Position numbers and translations under genes: made by a program
Part shown: piece after piece, positions 34,690 to 43,765 of the stretch
Numbering within the stretch: the first letter of the stretch is position 1
Layout: each line of letters starts with the position of its first letter
The notes under the pieces: generated by a model
The model's database searches: none
Told to the model about the DNA's origin: nothing
What the model saw: only the letters and a program-made list of their open reading frames with translations
DNA from: JBFGJH01 sp041586155
Lineage (GTDB): Bacteria; Actinomycetota; Acidimicrobiia; Spongiisociales; JAENVV01
Direction: 5' to 3'
Assembly (NCBI GenBank): GCA_041586155.1
Contig: JBFHAT010000008.1
Span: 1-64,000, forward strand
DNA length: 64,000 nucleotides

Positions 34690-35516
34690 TGGAGGGTGTT
34701 CACTGCGCTGACAACATCGACGTCCTCCAAGAACTGCCGGACGGCGCGATCGACCTGATCTACACGGATCCACCGTTTGGCACGGGGACCACCCGCACGA
34801 TGCGAAGAACTCGGATGGAAGCCAGCAGTTCGGGCTCGCGGATCGGGTTCGCCGGACGCCGCTACGACGAAAGCGAAGTTTCCCGCCTGTCCTACGACGA
34901 CTCCATGCCATTCGACCAGTACTTGGAGTTTCTCTTCGACCGGCTCATCGAGATGCATCGCGTTCTCGCCGATAGTGGGTCCCTGTACCTGCATCTGGAC
35001 CACCGAGCCGTCCACCATGCTCGGCTCATGCTCGACGACATCTTCGGGCCGGACCGATTTCTGAACGAGATCATCTGGGCCTACGACTACGGGGGACGGC
35101 ATCGTGACCGGTGGCCCCGCAAACACGACACCATTCTGTGGTACGCCAAATCGGACCGCTGGGTCTTCAACCGCGACGCCATCGATCGCATCCCCTACAT
35201 GGCTCCCGGCCTCGTGACACCAGACAAGGCCTCGAGGGGCAAGCTTCCGACCGATGTGTGGTGGATGACGATCGTCCCCACCAATTCCGCCGAGCGCACG
35301 GGGTACCCAACACAGAAGCCGCTGGGCCTGGCGGAACGCATCGTCACCGCCTCGAGCAACCCGGGCGATCTGGTTGCGGATTTCTTCTCAGGCAGCGGTA
35401 CCACCGGGGTCGCCGCCAAGCGTCACGGCCGCCGGTATCTCCTCGTCGACGTCCGGCGAGACGCCGTCGAGATCGCCCAACAGCGGCTGGCGGCCACCGA
35501 AACGGCCGGCATGTAG
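34689..35516 (+). CDS. Orphan DNA amino-methyltransferase (N6-adenine or N4-cytosine)
   Basis: A 275-residue beta-class methyltransferase (motif IV before motif I). Motif IV is LIYTDPPFGTG near residue 27; the target-recognition stretch is central (YDYGGRHRDRWPRKHDTILW); motif X and I are YPTQKPLGLAERIV and VADFFSGSGTTGVAAKRHGR near residue 237. No restriction endonuclease or mismatch-repair partner lies nearby, so it is an orphan. It is translationally coupled to the upstream kinase and followed 25 bases later by the MpaB gene, arguing against recent mobile acquisition. Confidence 0.85.
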   Translation: MEGVHCADNIDVLQELPDGAIDLIYTDPPFGTGTTRTMRRTRMEASSSGSRIGFAGRRYDESEVSRLSYDDSMPFDQYLEFLFDRLIEMHRVLADSGSLYLHLDHRAVHHARLMLDDIFGPDRFLNEIIWAYDYGGRHRDRWPRKHDTILWYAKSDRWVFNRDAIDRIPYMAPGLVTPDKASRGKLPTDVWWMTIVPTNSAERTGYPTQKPLGLAERIVTASSNPGDLVADFFSGSGTTGVAAKRHGRRYLLVDVRRDAVEIAQQRLAATETAGM

Positions 35517-35541
35517 GCTCAGGACGCCGGGGGAGGAGTTC

Positions 35542-36696
35542 ATGCCGACCATCACCGACGCCTTGCTCGACGAGATGCGCCAGGTTGGAGATCCCGAGGC
35601 CGACGATCGCGTCGCTGCCCTCATGGCCGACGAGGTTCGTTCCACGATGACGGGGCTCATCGGCTCCGCACGCCTGGGCTCGTCGCAACTCTCGGATTCG
35701 CTCACGCGATTCCCCTACGAGCCGCCGCCGGAGCCCGATCTGGTGGCAGCAGGACAAGAGGTCTTCCAAGATCATGGCCCCGAAATTCTCTGGATCCTCG
35801 GGTGTTATTCGCTGCCGGCGGCCTACGCCGCCAAGAACGGAGTCGAAGTCCTCAGCCAGACAGGATTCCTGGGCGCCCAGACGAACCGCCGCCTCATCGA
35901 GACTGCGATCATGGTGACCGACGTGATGCGCCCCGGAGCGCTCGAGCCGAATGGCGAGGGCACCGAGACGATTGACCGGGTCAGGATCATGCACGCGGCT
36001 ATCCGCCGCCTGATCCTCGACAGAACCGCGCCGCCATGGGACTCGCCGACACACGGGCTGCCCGTCAACCAGGAGGACATGGCCGGCACGCTCATGACCT
36101 TCTCGATGCTGGTGATCGAAGGCCTCCGCAAACTCGGCATTCGGCTGACCCGCGCTGAGCAAACGTCGTTCATGGCGACCTGGTCGTACATCGGAACCAG
36201 GTTGGGAGTGCATCCGAGCCTGCTCCCCGCAACGGTGCGAGACGCCAAACGCCTCACCAAGTCGATCCAGAGCCGGCAGATCGCCGCGTCACCGGCGGGG
36301 AGAGCCTTGACGGCCGCGTTGGTGCCCGTCTTGGAGTCGAAGACGCTACCCGGGATCGCATCGGCCACGATGCGGCTGTGCTTGCCGCGGGCGGTGTGGA
36401 AGGGACTGGGCCTCCGAGGCCACCTGCTCATGGACGTTGTGATCCGGGTCGCCGCTTTCGTGATGGGCATCATCGACCGCACCCTCCTCCGGTTCAAGCG
36501 GCGCTCCCGCCTCTTCCGATCGATCAGCATGGGTCTGGTCGCCCATCTGCTCGAATCGGAGCGTGATCCCGGCAGACCGCTGTTCGAGATGCCGGATGAC
36601 CTGCGCTGGTGGGCAGCAGGCCAGCCACCAGCGACGCCCACGGCTCGAGTCTTCAACCGGGTGATGACCCGCGTCGCGTCGACAGCGCATGCCTGA
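35542..36696 (+). CDS. MpaB/DUF2236-family (rubber oxygenase-like) heme protein
   Basis: A 384-residue protein of the oxygenase MpaB/Lcp superfamily. Diagnostic helices are CYSLPAAYAAKNGVEVLSQT, RIMHAAIRRLI and GLPVNQEDMAGTLMTFS. In latex clearing protein the histidine of a similar helix ligates a b-type heme, and the histidine in RIMHAAIRRL is the matching candidate. The physiological reaction for bacterial members is mostly unknown; oxidative cleavage of polyisoprenoids is one precedent. The ATG has a GGGAGGAG ribosome site. It overlaps the cyclase gene by 8 bases. Confidence 0.75.
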   Translation: MPTITDALLDEMRQVGDPEADDRVAALMADEVRSTMTGLIGSARLGSSQLSDSLTRFPYEPPPEPDLVAAGQEVFQDHGPEILWILGCYSLPAAYAAKNGVEVLSQTGFLGAQTNRRLIETAIMVTDVMRPGALEPNGEGTETIDRVRIMHAAIRRLILDRTAPPWDSPTHGLPVNQEDMAGTLMTFSMLVIEGLRKLGIRLTRAEQTSFMATWSYIGTRLGVHPSLLPATVRDAKRLTKSIQSRQIAASPAGRALTAALVPVLESKTLPGIASATMRLCLPRAVWKGLGLRGHLLMDVVIRVAAFVMGIIDRTLLRFKRRSRLFRSISMGLVAHLLESERDPGRPLFEMPDDLRWWAAGQPPATPTARVFNRVMTRVASTAHA

Positions 36697-39600
36697 TTCG
36701 TTGCTTCCGTTCGTGTCGCGGGGCCTCGCTCGCCGGCTGGCCGGGGCGACGGCTCCGCTGGCCGGCCCCAGCGAATCATCGAGCGCAGCAACGGTGCTGT
36801 TCGCCGACATCAGCGGCTTCTCTCGTCTCACTGAACGCTTGGCGCAGCAAGGGTCGAGCCCGGAGGCGATCGGCGAGATCCTCAACATGGCGTTGGGCTC
36901 CTTGGTCGACACGATCTCCAACGCGGGCGGCGACGTCGTCACGTTTGCCGGCGACGCAGTCCTCGCGTTGTTCCCAGCGAACGCAGAAGGCATTGCCGCC
37001 GCAGTGCACGCCATCTCGGTCGCGACGCTTCGGCTGGCGGGCGTCGAGCCGGCGGTTGGCAGCGCTCTACGGCTGCGATCGGGGGTGGCGGTCGGGGACA
37101 TATGGGAGGCCCTCGTCGGCGGTCACGACGGGGAATGGCATCACCTCGTCGCCGGGCGGGCCGTTCACCTGGCAACGGAGGCGGCCGGCACCGCGCTGGA
37201 AGGCGAGCTGGCGACGACCCCGGAGATGGCTCCTCGCTTTGGCGGGCGGGCCCGGGTCGTCGACGGCCGCCGAGCCACCGTCGACCTTCGCAATGCTCCT
37301 CCTGCGGCGCTCGCGATCGACCCGCCTCCGACGGAGGCGCCTGTCGCGTCGTTCGTCGCGCCGGCCGTGCGCGATGCGATCGCCGGGGGGCACCTCGACT
37401 GGATCGCCGAGCTGCGGCGCATCACCGTCGGGTTCATCCGGCTCGATGGCTTCGATCGCAGCATGACCCTGGCCGAGCTGAACCGAGCCGTCCAGGCGAC
37501 GCAGCGGATCGTGGCCGGCCACGGTGGGCGGGTGATGAGGGTGCTGTACGACGACAAAGGGCTTGTCGTAGTCGCGGGCTGGGCAGGGCTGCAGTCAGGT
37601 CGCGAAGTCGCACTCGACGCAATCCGCGCCTCGTTCGAGGTCCGGGACGAAGTGGCCGAGACGAGCATTGGGCTGGCGTCGGGGACCGCCTTCGTCGGCC
37701 ACCTCGGCTCGACCGGACGTCGCGACTACACCGCCATCGGCCATTGTGTCAACCGATCCGCCCGGCTGATGGAGATGGCCGACGACGTCGTGTTGTGTGA
37801 CGGAACGCTCCGAAAGGCAGCCGATCAGCATGTGGCCTTTGTCGGCCGCGGGGTCGTCCCCTTGAAAGGTTTCGACGAGCCCGTCGCGTTCTATCAGCCG
37901 TTGGGGCTGATGCATGGCGGGGCAAGCGGCGGCAGGCCCTTGATCGCCCGCCAAGAGGAGCATCGGCTCATCCTCGAGTCGCTCAGGCGACTGCAAGTCG
38001 AAGGTGCTCCCACCGTCGTCACCGTCGAAGGGGAAGCCGGTATCGGCAAGACCAGGCTGGCAGAAGCTGCGCTGGCGCGGGCTCGCGAGATCGGGCTCCG
38101 TACCTTGGTGCTCACCGCCAACCAGTTGTCGCGCTCCTCGCCCTACTCCGCCTGGCGCCCGGCATTTCGATCGCTCATGGGCCTTGACTCAGGAGCAGAC
38201 AGCGCAGCCGTCGCCGCCAAGGCGCGAGCGCTCATCGGCCGAGACCGGCACCAGATGATCCCGATCCTTCTCTCGGCCCTCGGTGTCGACGACACCGAAC
38301 CCGGCTCGACCGGCGACGCCGACGCCCTCAGGTCGGTGATGGCGGAGCTGTTCGAGTCGCTGATCGGGCCTGGTCCCACCGCGCTCGTCTTCGAGGATGC
38401 GCAATGGGTCGATTCGGCGTCGCTGCTTCTGGCCGAGCACTTGTACCGTTCCCGATCCCAGACCGGGATTCTCGTGATGAGCCGACTCGGCTCCGAAGCG
38501 AATTCTCAGGAATGGAAGGACTTCCTGGCCGAAGCAAGAGGTCCCCGTATCACCCTGGACCCACTCACGGACGCGGAGGCGGTGGCCGTGGCCACACACC
38601 TCCTCGATGTCGATTTTCTGCCACCTCCGGTTGCCGACCTCATTCGCGAAAAGGCCGGCGGACATCCGCTGTTCACGGAGGAGCTCGTGCAGAGCCTGCG
38701 CGACCAGGGTGTGCTCAAGCCGGGCGGTGGCGACCGGCAGGTCCAGTTCAGCCGCAGAGCGCTTCGTTCTTTCAGGGTCCCGACGACCCTGCAGGAAACG
38801 GTGGCCGACCGCCTCGGCCAGCTGCGAACCTCGGAGCTGCTGACGCTCAAGGTGGCGAGTGTGGTGGGTCGTGAGTTCGATACCGACGCCGTCACGAACG
38901 TGCACCCCACCTCCGCGGAACGGACACAGATCACTGCTGCGCTCCGGCGACTCGTTGCACTCGACTTGGTCCGTCCGCTGGGGGACGAGTTCGTGTTCAA
39001 GCACACGATCCTTCGTGACGTGGCCTACAGCCTCATCCCCGACTCGCAGCGAACGGAGCTACATCGGCGGGCAGCCGAGTGGTACGAGCGGACCAGCGGA
39101 GACGTCTTCGTGCTTGCTGAGCACTGGCGAAACGCCCAGGACCGGCCGCGCGCCTTCTCCGCACTGGAAGCGGCAGGCGATGCATCGATGGGAACTGGAT
39201 CCTTTCGGGAGGCGGAGGACCTCTTCGCCGACGCCAAGACCTTGGCGCCCGACGGCCTCCCCGCCCTCGACCACGCTCGTATCCTTCGCAAGCTGGCGGT
39301 TGCCCAACGAGGGCTGGGGAGTCTCGAGGCCAGCCACACCAGCCTGATCTCGGGTTTGGGGTGCCTGCGGCGGCGCTTCCCCCGAGGCCTGTCCCTGTAC
39401 GTCGCAGTCGTGGCGCAGATCGCCATCCAATTGCTCCACCGCTCCTGGCTGGCGCCGTTCGAGGCGCGCTCGCCCGCCACGCGCGCACGATCGAGGGAAG
39501 CGGCGGAGATCTACTTCGCGCTGGGGACAACGACGTTTGCCAACCTCGACGCCGTGAGCCTGTTCTACGCCGGTCTGTGTGCTCTCAATTCGGCCGAGCG

Positions 39601-40630
39601 GGCCACGGTCTCGGACGTCCTGGCGCTGAGCCACAGCTTCATGATGTACGTCACCGGCGTCGTGGGGCTGCGTGGCTCGTCCTCGCGGTATCACCAGCGA
39701 GCCCTCGCGGCCGCAGGCTCAGTCGGGCGAGAGGCGGTGCGCGCCGAGATCCTGTACAACCGAGCGGGGTTCCTCGGCACCAGAGGCGAGTGGCAAGAAG
39801 CGGCTGCACTCAACGCTGAGGCGTTGTCACTCTATTCGCAGGTGGCCGACCATCGTGGGATCCGCACCGCCACCAGTCTTGGCGCCTACCACGCTCATCT
39901 GCGAGGTCGCATGGACGAGGAGGAAAGGCGCTACCAGGATCTCCGGGAGCTCGCCGACCAGTTCGACGATGGTCTCATGCGACTGTTCGGTACGGCGTGG
40001 CCGGCAGAGCTCGCCCTGCGCAGGGGCGAGAATCGTCTCGCCCTCGCAATGACCGACGCTCTTGCCGACACCAGCGCGGCGCGGGGAGACCGGGCTGCGG
40101 CGTTGAAGGTGCATGGTGTTCGGGCCCTGGCGCTGCTGCGATCTGGAGATGCCGCTGTGGGACGGTCTGAAGCGGAAACCGCCCTGGAGACGATCGTCGG
40201 CGCACAAGCATTCACGGCGCCGTACGCATACGACGGCTACCTCCTGGCGGCGCGCTTCTGGGTTGAGCTCGCCGCACGGGATCCATCTGACCAATCAGCC
40301 CCGCTTGCGCTGCACCACATCTCCAAAGCGCTCCGGCGGTTGCGACGCGGGCTGGCGATCGCCGGCCCCGCCCATGCCTGGGTCGCCGGCCATGTCGAGC
40401 ATGTCGCCGGCAACCCCGACAAGGCGGTCGACTCGTGGTCCGCGGGTGCAGCCGCCGCTCGCACGCTGGAACTGCCGTTCGAGGAAGCGCTGATCTTGCT
40501 GGATGCGGCCGAAATGATGGGCGAGGAAGATCGGGAACGAGCGCTGAGTCGTGCTCGCGATCTCGTCACATCCACCGGCTCCCTTCACCTCCGGGAACGG
40601 GCGATACGCTCGCTGCCTCCTTTGCCGTGA
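36689..40630 (+). CDS. sAC-like protein: two class III cyclase domains, AAA ATPase, TPR region
   Basis: A 1313-residue multidomain protein. Domain 1 (about 33-200): TVLFADISGFSRL (first metal aspartate, D40) and GGDVVTFAGDAVLALF (second metal aspartate). Its AGRAVHLATEA lacks the catalytic asparagine-arginine pair. Domain 2 (about 245-405): ITVGFIRLDGFDRSM and TAIGHCVNRSARLMEM, which does carry asparagine and arginine. Then a P-loop ATPase: GEAGIGKTRL near 447 and ALVFEDAQWVDS. The C-terminal 500 residues are helical TPR-like repeats. This matches the layout of mammalian soluble adenylyl cyclase and related bacterial regulators. cAMP production is likely but unproven. Confidence 0.85.
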   Translation: MPDSLLPFVSRGLARRLAGATAPLAGPSESSSAATVLFADISGFSRLTERLAQQGSSPEAIGEILNMALGSLVDTISNAGGDVVTFAGDAVLALFPANAEGIAAAVHAISVATLRLAGVEPAVGSALRLRSGVAVGDIWEALVGGHDGEWHHLVAGRAVHLATEAAGTALEGELATTPEMAPRFGGRARVVDGRRATVDLRNAPPAALAIDPPPTEAPVASFVAPAVRDAIAGGHLDWIAELRRITVGFIRLDGFDRSMTLAELNRAVQATQRIVAGHGGRVMRVLYDDKGLVVVAGWAGLQSGREVALDAIRASFEVRDEVAETSIGLASGTAFVGHLGSTGRRDYTAIGHCVNRSARLMEMADDVVLCDGTLRKAADQHVAFVGRGVVPLKGFDEPVAFYQPLGLMHGGASGGRPLIARQEEHRLILESLRRLQVEGAPTVVTVEGEAGIGKTRLAEAALARAREIGLRTLVLTANQLSRSSPYSAWRPAFRSLMGLDSGADSAAVAAKARALIGRDRHQMIPILLSALGVDDTEPGSTGDADALRSVMAELFESLIGPGPTALVFEDAQWVDSASLLLAEHLYRSRSQTGILVMSRLGSEANSQEWKDFLAEARGPRITLDPLTDAEAVAVATHLLDVDFLPPPVADLIREKAGGHPLFTEELVQSLRDQGVLKPGGGDRQVQFSRRALRSFRVPTTLQETVADRLGQLRTSELLTLKVASVVGREFDTDAVTNVHPTSAERTQITAALRRLVALDLVRPLGDEFVFKHTILRDVAYSLIPDSQRTELHRRAAEWYERTSGDVFVLAEHWRNAQDRPRAFSALEAAGDASMGTGSFREAEDLFADAKTLAPDGLPALDHARILRKLAVAQRGLGSLEASHTSLISGLGCLRRRFPRGLSLYVAVVAQIAIQLLHRSWLAPFEARSPATRARSREAAEIYFALGTTTFANLDAVSLFYAGLCALNSAERATVSDVLALSHSFMMYVTGVVGLRGSSSRYHQRALAAAGSVGREAVRAEILYNRAGFLGTRGEWQEAAALNAEALSLYSQVADHRGIRTATSLGAYHAHLRGRMDEEERRYQDLRELADQFDDGLMRLFGTAWPAELALRRGENRLALAMTDALADTSAARGDRAAALKVHGVRALALLRSGDAAVGRSEAETALETIVGAQAFTAPYAYDGYLLAARFWVELAARDPSDQSAPLALHHISKALRRLRRGLAIAGPAHAWVAGHVEHVAGNPDKAVDSWSAGAAAARTLELPFEEALILLDAAEMMGEEDRERALSRARDLVTSTGSLHLRERAIRSLPPLP

Positions 40631-41600
40631 TGACCTCACGCCAGCGCCGTTCCTTCACCGAGTAGAAGATCTTGGCGACTTCGTAGACGCCGACGTTGCT
40701 CCACGCGGCAGCCAGCCACAGCAGCGGTGCTTCGATGGGCAGCTCCGACCACGGGGTGATGAACCAGCCGAGCATGTTTCGTTGCTCGTACCCCCACCAG
40801 CCGTATGGCAAGCCGAGGGTCACCTCCCACAGGATGCTGACCGCCAACAGCGCCTGGATCGTGAAGAGAAAAGCCCTCAGATTGATGAAACGGACGACTG
40901 CCTCGAAGCACATGGCGGTCGGGGTGATCACCACCAGCACCAGGAACGTGAAATAGATCGGCCACCCTTCGGGCGTGGGGCCGAGCTGCTTGGCGAGGAA
41001 CCCGGCGGCGACCAGCCCGATGCCTACCAACAAAGACCGACCATGGAACAGCTTGCGCAAGAACAGATGCTCGCTTCCGAACTCGCGGTAGACGGCGGCG
41101 TCCTGTGTGTAGTAGCGGTACCAGGTCTCCGAGCTCCACACGTACAGGAGCACGATGATGGCGCAGCCGGAAATGTAGAACACAAACTCTTCGATCGGTA
41201 CGTTGAACCCCCAACCCGTCTCCGGGTCATAGCCCGGGAGGTCGAACCCGACCGTCGCGTCCTCGTTCGGGAACTCGAAGATCGTGTTGGCCAACAAGAC
41301 ATCCAACAGCGACCAAACGCCGACGATGATCAGAAACGTCACCCAAAATGCCCGCCAGTGCTCGGCGAGCGCCTGCCGCCGTTTGTAGAACCACGTGAAC
41401 AGAAAGGCGACGGGCACCACGAACAGCACGAGCGAAATGGTGTAGCCGTAGGGACTGACCGACCCCACCTGCTCGTATACCGGCTCGGGTGGTCGCTGGA
41501 TCGAAACGAACGACACGATGGCAGTGCCGACCACGATCACGATCATCCATTGCAGCATGCGATACGGCGTCGGCGCCAATCGGTGTTCGCCCTCACCCAT
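40566..41600 (-). CDS. Lycopene cyclase-domain membrane protein
   Basis: A 344-residue polytopic protein with at least seven hydrophobic segments. The PxEE element of CrtYc/CrtYd-type lycopene cyclases is visible as GFNVPIEEFVFYISGCAII near residue 125, and a second related element as ITPWSELPIEAPLLWLAAAW near residue 285. The single long chain suggests a fused two-half cyclase. Carotenoid genes (crtB, crtI) are not in the window, so the substrate is uncertain. Its last 65 bases overlap the 3' end of the convergent cyclase gene. Confidence 0.55.
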   Translation of the reverse strand: MGEGEHRLAPTPYRMLQWMIVIVVGTAIVSFVSIQRPPEPVYEQVGSVSPYGYTISLVLFVVPVAFLFTWFYKRRQALAEHWRAFWVTFLIIVGVWSLLDVLLANTIFEFPNEDATVGFDLPGYDPETGWGFNVPIEEFVFYISGCAIIVLLYVWSSETWYRYYTQDAAVYREFGSEHLFLRKLFHGRSLLVGIGLVAAGFLAKQLGPTPEGWPIYFTFLVLVVITPTAMCFEAVVRFINLRAFLFTIQALLAVSILWEVTLGLPYGWWGYEQRNMLGWFITPWSELPIEAPLLWLAAAWSNVGVYEVAKIFYSVKERRWREVITAKEAASVSPVPGGEGSRWM

Positions 41601-41637
41601 GCCTCGACGCTAGCTCTCGGCGCCCTATTGTTGCCGC

Positions 41638-42132
41638 ATGGTCGACATCCGACCCATGCGCGACAACGACCGACAACAGGTGCTCGACGTCTATGGCCTG
41701 GGAATCGCCACCGGGCTCGCGACATTCGAGACGGAGCCGCCGGCGTGGGATGAATGGTCGCGCACCCACATGCCAGAAGGCCGCCTGGTGGCGATCGACG
41801 AGGCGGGGAGAGTCGTTGGTTGGGCGGCCCTGACCGCAGTGTCCGAACGGTGCGTCTATGCGGGGGTCGCCGAGGTCAGCGTGTACGTCCATCCCGACGT
41901 GGGTGCACGGGGAATAGGATCGCGCCTGCTCTCCGCACTGATCGAGGCGTCAGAGGCGGAAGGACTGTGGACCCTGCAGGCCGGGATCTTCACCGACAAC
42001 GACGCGTCGATCCGCCTCCACGAGCGCCACGGGTTCCGCAGGGTGGGCGTCCGCGAACGGATCGGGAAACTAGGCGAGAATTGGAAGGACGTGCTGTTGC
42101 TGGAGCGTCGCAGCGCAACCGTGGGAGGCTGA
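41638..42132 (+). CDS. GNAT acetyltransferase, phosphinothricin-type
   Basis: A 164-residue acetyltransferase. It opens IRPMRDNDRQQVLDVYGLGI and shows the acetyl-CoA loop VYVHPDVGARGIGSRLLSALI, then FTDNDASIRLHERHGFRRVG, the pattern of PAT/MnaT acetyltransferases. Known members acetylate phosphinothricin, methionine sulfone or related amino acids. Antibiotic relevance cannot be claimed from sequence. It ends 8 bases from the convergent infA gene. Confidence 0.85.
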   Translation: MVDIRPMRDNDRQQVLDVYGLGIATGLATFETEPPAWDEWSRTHMPEGRLVAIDEAGRVVGWAALTAVSERCVYAGVAEVSVYVHPDVGARGIGSRLLSALIEASEAEGLWTLQAGIFTDNDASIRLHERHGFRRVGVRERIGKLGENWKDVLLLERRSATVGG

Positions 42133-42140
42133 GTCGGCGC

Positions 42141-42365
42141 CTACTTGTAGCGCCAGACGATACGACCCCGAGACGGGTCGTACGCAGACAGTTCGAGATC
42201 GACCCTGTCCCCGGGGAGGATCCGGATATACCGGCCACGTCGCATCTTGCCGGCGGCGCGAGCCAACACTTCGAGCCCGCCATCGACCTCCACCTTGAAC
42301 GTCGCGTTGGGCAGCGTTTCGACGACGACGCCTTGCACCCTGATCACATCTTCTTGTTTGGCCAC
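42141..42365 (-). CDS. infA: Translation initiation factor IF-1, divergent
   Basis: A 74-residue OB-fold protein with GTG start and AGGAGAAGAGG ribosome site. Most positions match IF-1: MAKQEDVIRVQGVVVETLPN, FKVEVDGGLEVLARAAGKMR, IRILPGDRVDLELSAYD, and RGRIVWRYK. The normally invariant HISGKMR segment is altered to RAAGKMR with an extra residue before YIRIL. It lies alone, far from ribosomal protein genes, where the standard infA normally sits. It may be a second, paralogous IF-1. Confidence 0.85.
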   Translation of the reverse strand: MAKQEDVIRVQGVVVETLPNATFKVEVDGGLEVLARAAGKMRRGRYIRILPGDRVDLELSAYDPSRGRIVWRYK

Positions 42366-42439
42366 CGAGGCCTCTTCTCCTACATCGGGCTCTCAATGCT
42401 AGGCCCTCGGAACCGCAAACTCACAGCCGGGTCGGGGGC

Positions 42440-43180
42440 TCACACTTCTGGCTCCGGTACCCCAGCGGACGGGTCGGCCCTCTTCCGGCGCACCGCCCAA
42501 ATGATCACACCCCCCGCAACAACGCCGGTAGCGAGTGGCGCCAGCCAGCCCGGGACGCTCGCAACCTCCGAACGCGCCGATAGGAGCTTGGGGCCGCTGT
42601 CGATTCCCAGCCTCCACACCAGTTGCCCGGAATCCGAGATCTCGTCGGCGTTGTGGTCGATCAATCGTCCCGGCAGGCCGGCGGTCACCTGAATGTCGAA
42701 CAGGTCGTCGAGCGGCAAGGTCGAGATGTCGAAGCCGGTGCCCGAGCCGATGCCCTGCAAGGCGTCCTCGTCGAACTCCGGAACCTCCACGCCGAACTCG
42801 TAGGTCGATCCGTCTCTCGTCAATGTTGGCGCCGCCACGCCGACGCCGCCCACGCCCGACAGCTCGTCGACCAGGCGCTGGTAATCATCGAGGTCGGCGA
42901 ACTCGCCTGTGAGCTCCATCCCCACGAATCCGCCTTCGTCGTAGGGTGCCGCATCGATCCGGTCGGGCAAGCCGTCGGCGATCGACTCGAACGGGTTGGT
43001 GTCGGCGTCGGCGACGCCGAAGCCGGCGAGGTTGCGACGCAGTTCCTCGTCGGCTGCGACCAACAGCGTGACCGTTCCCGACGAGTCGTCGGCAACCGAG
43101 GTCGTTTGATACACCCTCAGTTGGCAGGCCGACAGCATCGTGATGGCGGCGAGCAACAAGACAACTCGCATCAGCTTCAC
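42440..43180 (-). CDS. LppM-like lipoprotein with C-terminal membrane helix
   Basis: A 246-residue protein. A lipoprotein signal ends in AITMLSACQLRVY (lipobox cysteine about residue 19), followed by a beta-rich domain (about 30-205) and one C-terminal helix (about 212-232). This resembles mycobacterial LppM (DUF3153), a lipoprotein involved in envelope and host interaction. The GTG start at 43180 overlaps the GNAT stop by four bases (GTGA). It is the last gene in the ATP-grasp/alpha-E/transglutaminase operon. Confidence 0.65.
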   Translation of the reverse strand: MKLMRVVLLLAAITMLSACQLRVYQTTSVADDSSGTVTLLVAADEELRRNLAGFGVADADTNPFESIADGLPDRIDAAPYDEGGFVGMELTGEFADLDDYQRLVDELSGVGGVGVAAPTLTRDGSTYEFGVEVPEFDEDALQGIGSGTGFDISTLPLDDLFDIQVTAGLPGRLIDHNADEISDSGQLVWRLGIDSGPKLLSARSEVASVPGWLAPLATGVVAGGVIIWAVRRKRADPSAGVPEPEV

Positions 43181-43758
43181 TGCCCGACGCCTTCCTTCGT
43201 CGACCACGCTGGCCGGTGGTCGGTGGCGGCGAGCCGGTACAACACGTGGGGCGCAAGTGCGTCCGACGGATCGAGGTCGGGATGATCGAACACGTCGTCG
43301 CGGACCATGCCCAACCGCTCCATGAGACGGATCGAACGGCGGTTCGTCGCCGCGGTGAAGGCCACCACCTCGGCGAGACCCAGCCTCCCGAATGCGTCCT
43401 CCAACGTGGCGACGGCGGCTCGCCGAGCCCATCCATGGCCCCAAGCTGCGCAGCCGAGCCGCCATCTCAGCTCGATCGCAGGCATGAAGGGCGCTTCGAA
43501 TCGGGGAACGTCGAGTCCCACGAATCCAGCAAACGGGATCAGCCCCGGGATCTCCACTGCCCAGAGCCCAAACTCTCGATCCTCGAAGTCGGCGATGATC
43601 CTCCGGGCCAGCGCGTCCGAGTCATCCCGGCCCAGCACGGCCGGAAAGTAGGCCATCACCCGAGGATCGGCGTTGTAGGCCGCGAACGTCTCGAGGTCCT
43701 CGGCCCGCCATCGACGAAGGAGAACCTCGCCTGCGACCAGCCCTTGGGGAGCTTGCAC
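43177..43758 (-). CDS. GNAT acetyltransferase, RimJ/RimL type
   Basis: A 193-residue acetyltransferase. Features are LRRWRAEDLETFAAYNADPRVM, the variant acetyl-CoA loop CAAWGHGWARRAAVATLEDAF, and FTAATNRRSIRLMERLGMV, typical of the subgroup that includes ribosomal-protein and spermidine acetyltransferases. The GTG at 43758 is my start; it leaves 7 bases after the transglutaminase stop. The substrate is unknown, but operon membership with the peptide-modifying genes suggests acetylation of the same product. Confidence 0.75.
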   Translation of the reverse strand: MQAPQGLVAGEVLLRRWRAEDLETFAAYNADPRVMAYFPAVLGRDDSDALARRIIADFEDREFGLWAVEIPGLIPFAGFVGLDVPRFEAPFMPAIELRWRLGCAAWGHGWARRAAVATLEDAFGRLGLAEVVAFTAATNRRSIRLMERLGMVRDDVFDHPDLDPSDALAPHVLYRLAATDHRPAWSTKEGVGQ

Positions 43759-43765
43759 AAGCGAA

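Noticed and set aside
34689..35516. Restriction-modification system
   Set aside because: No endonuclease or specificity gene lies on either side; the neighbours are a kinase and an MpaB protein.
41638..42132. Phosphinothricin resistance gene
   Set aside because: The PAT/MnaT family is common in bacteria as an amino-acid acetyltransferase; resistance cannot be inferred.
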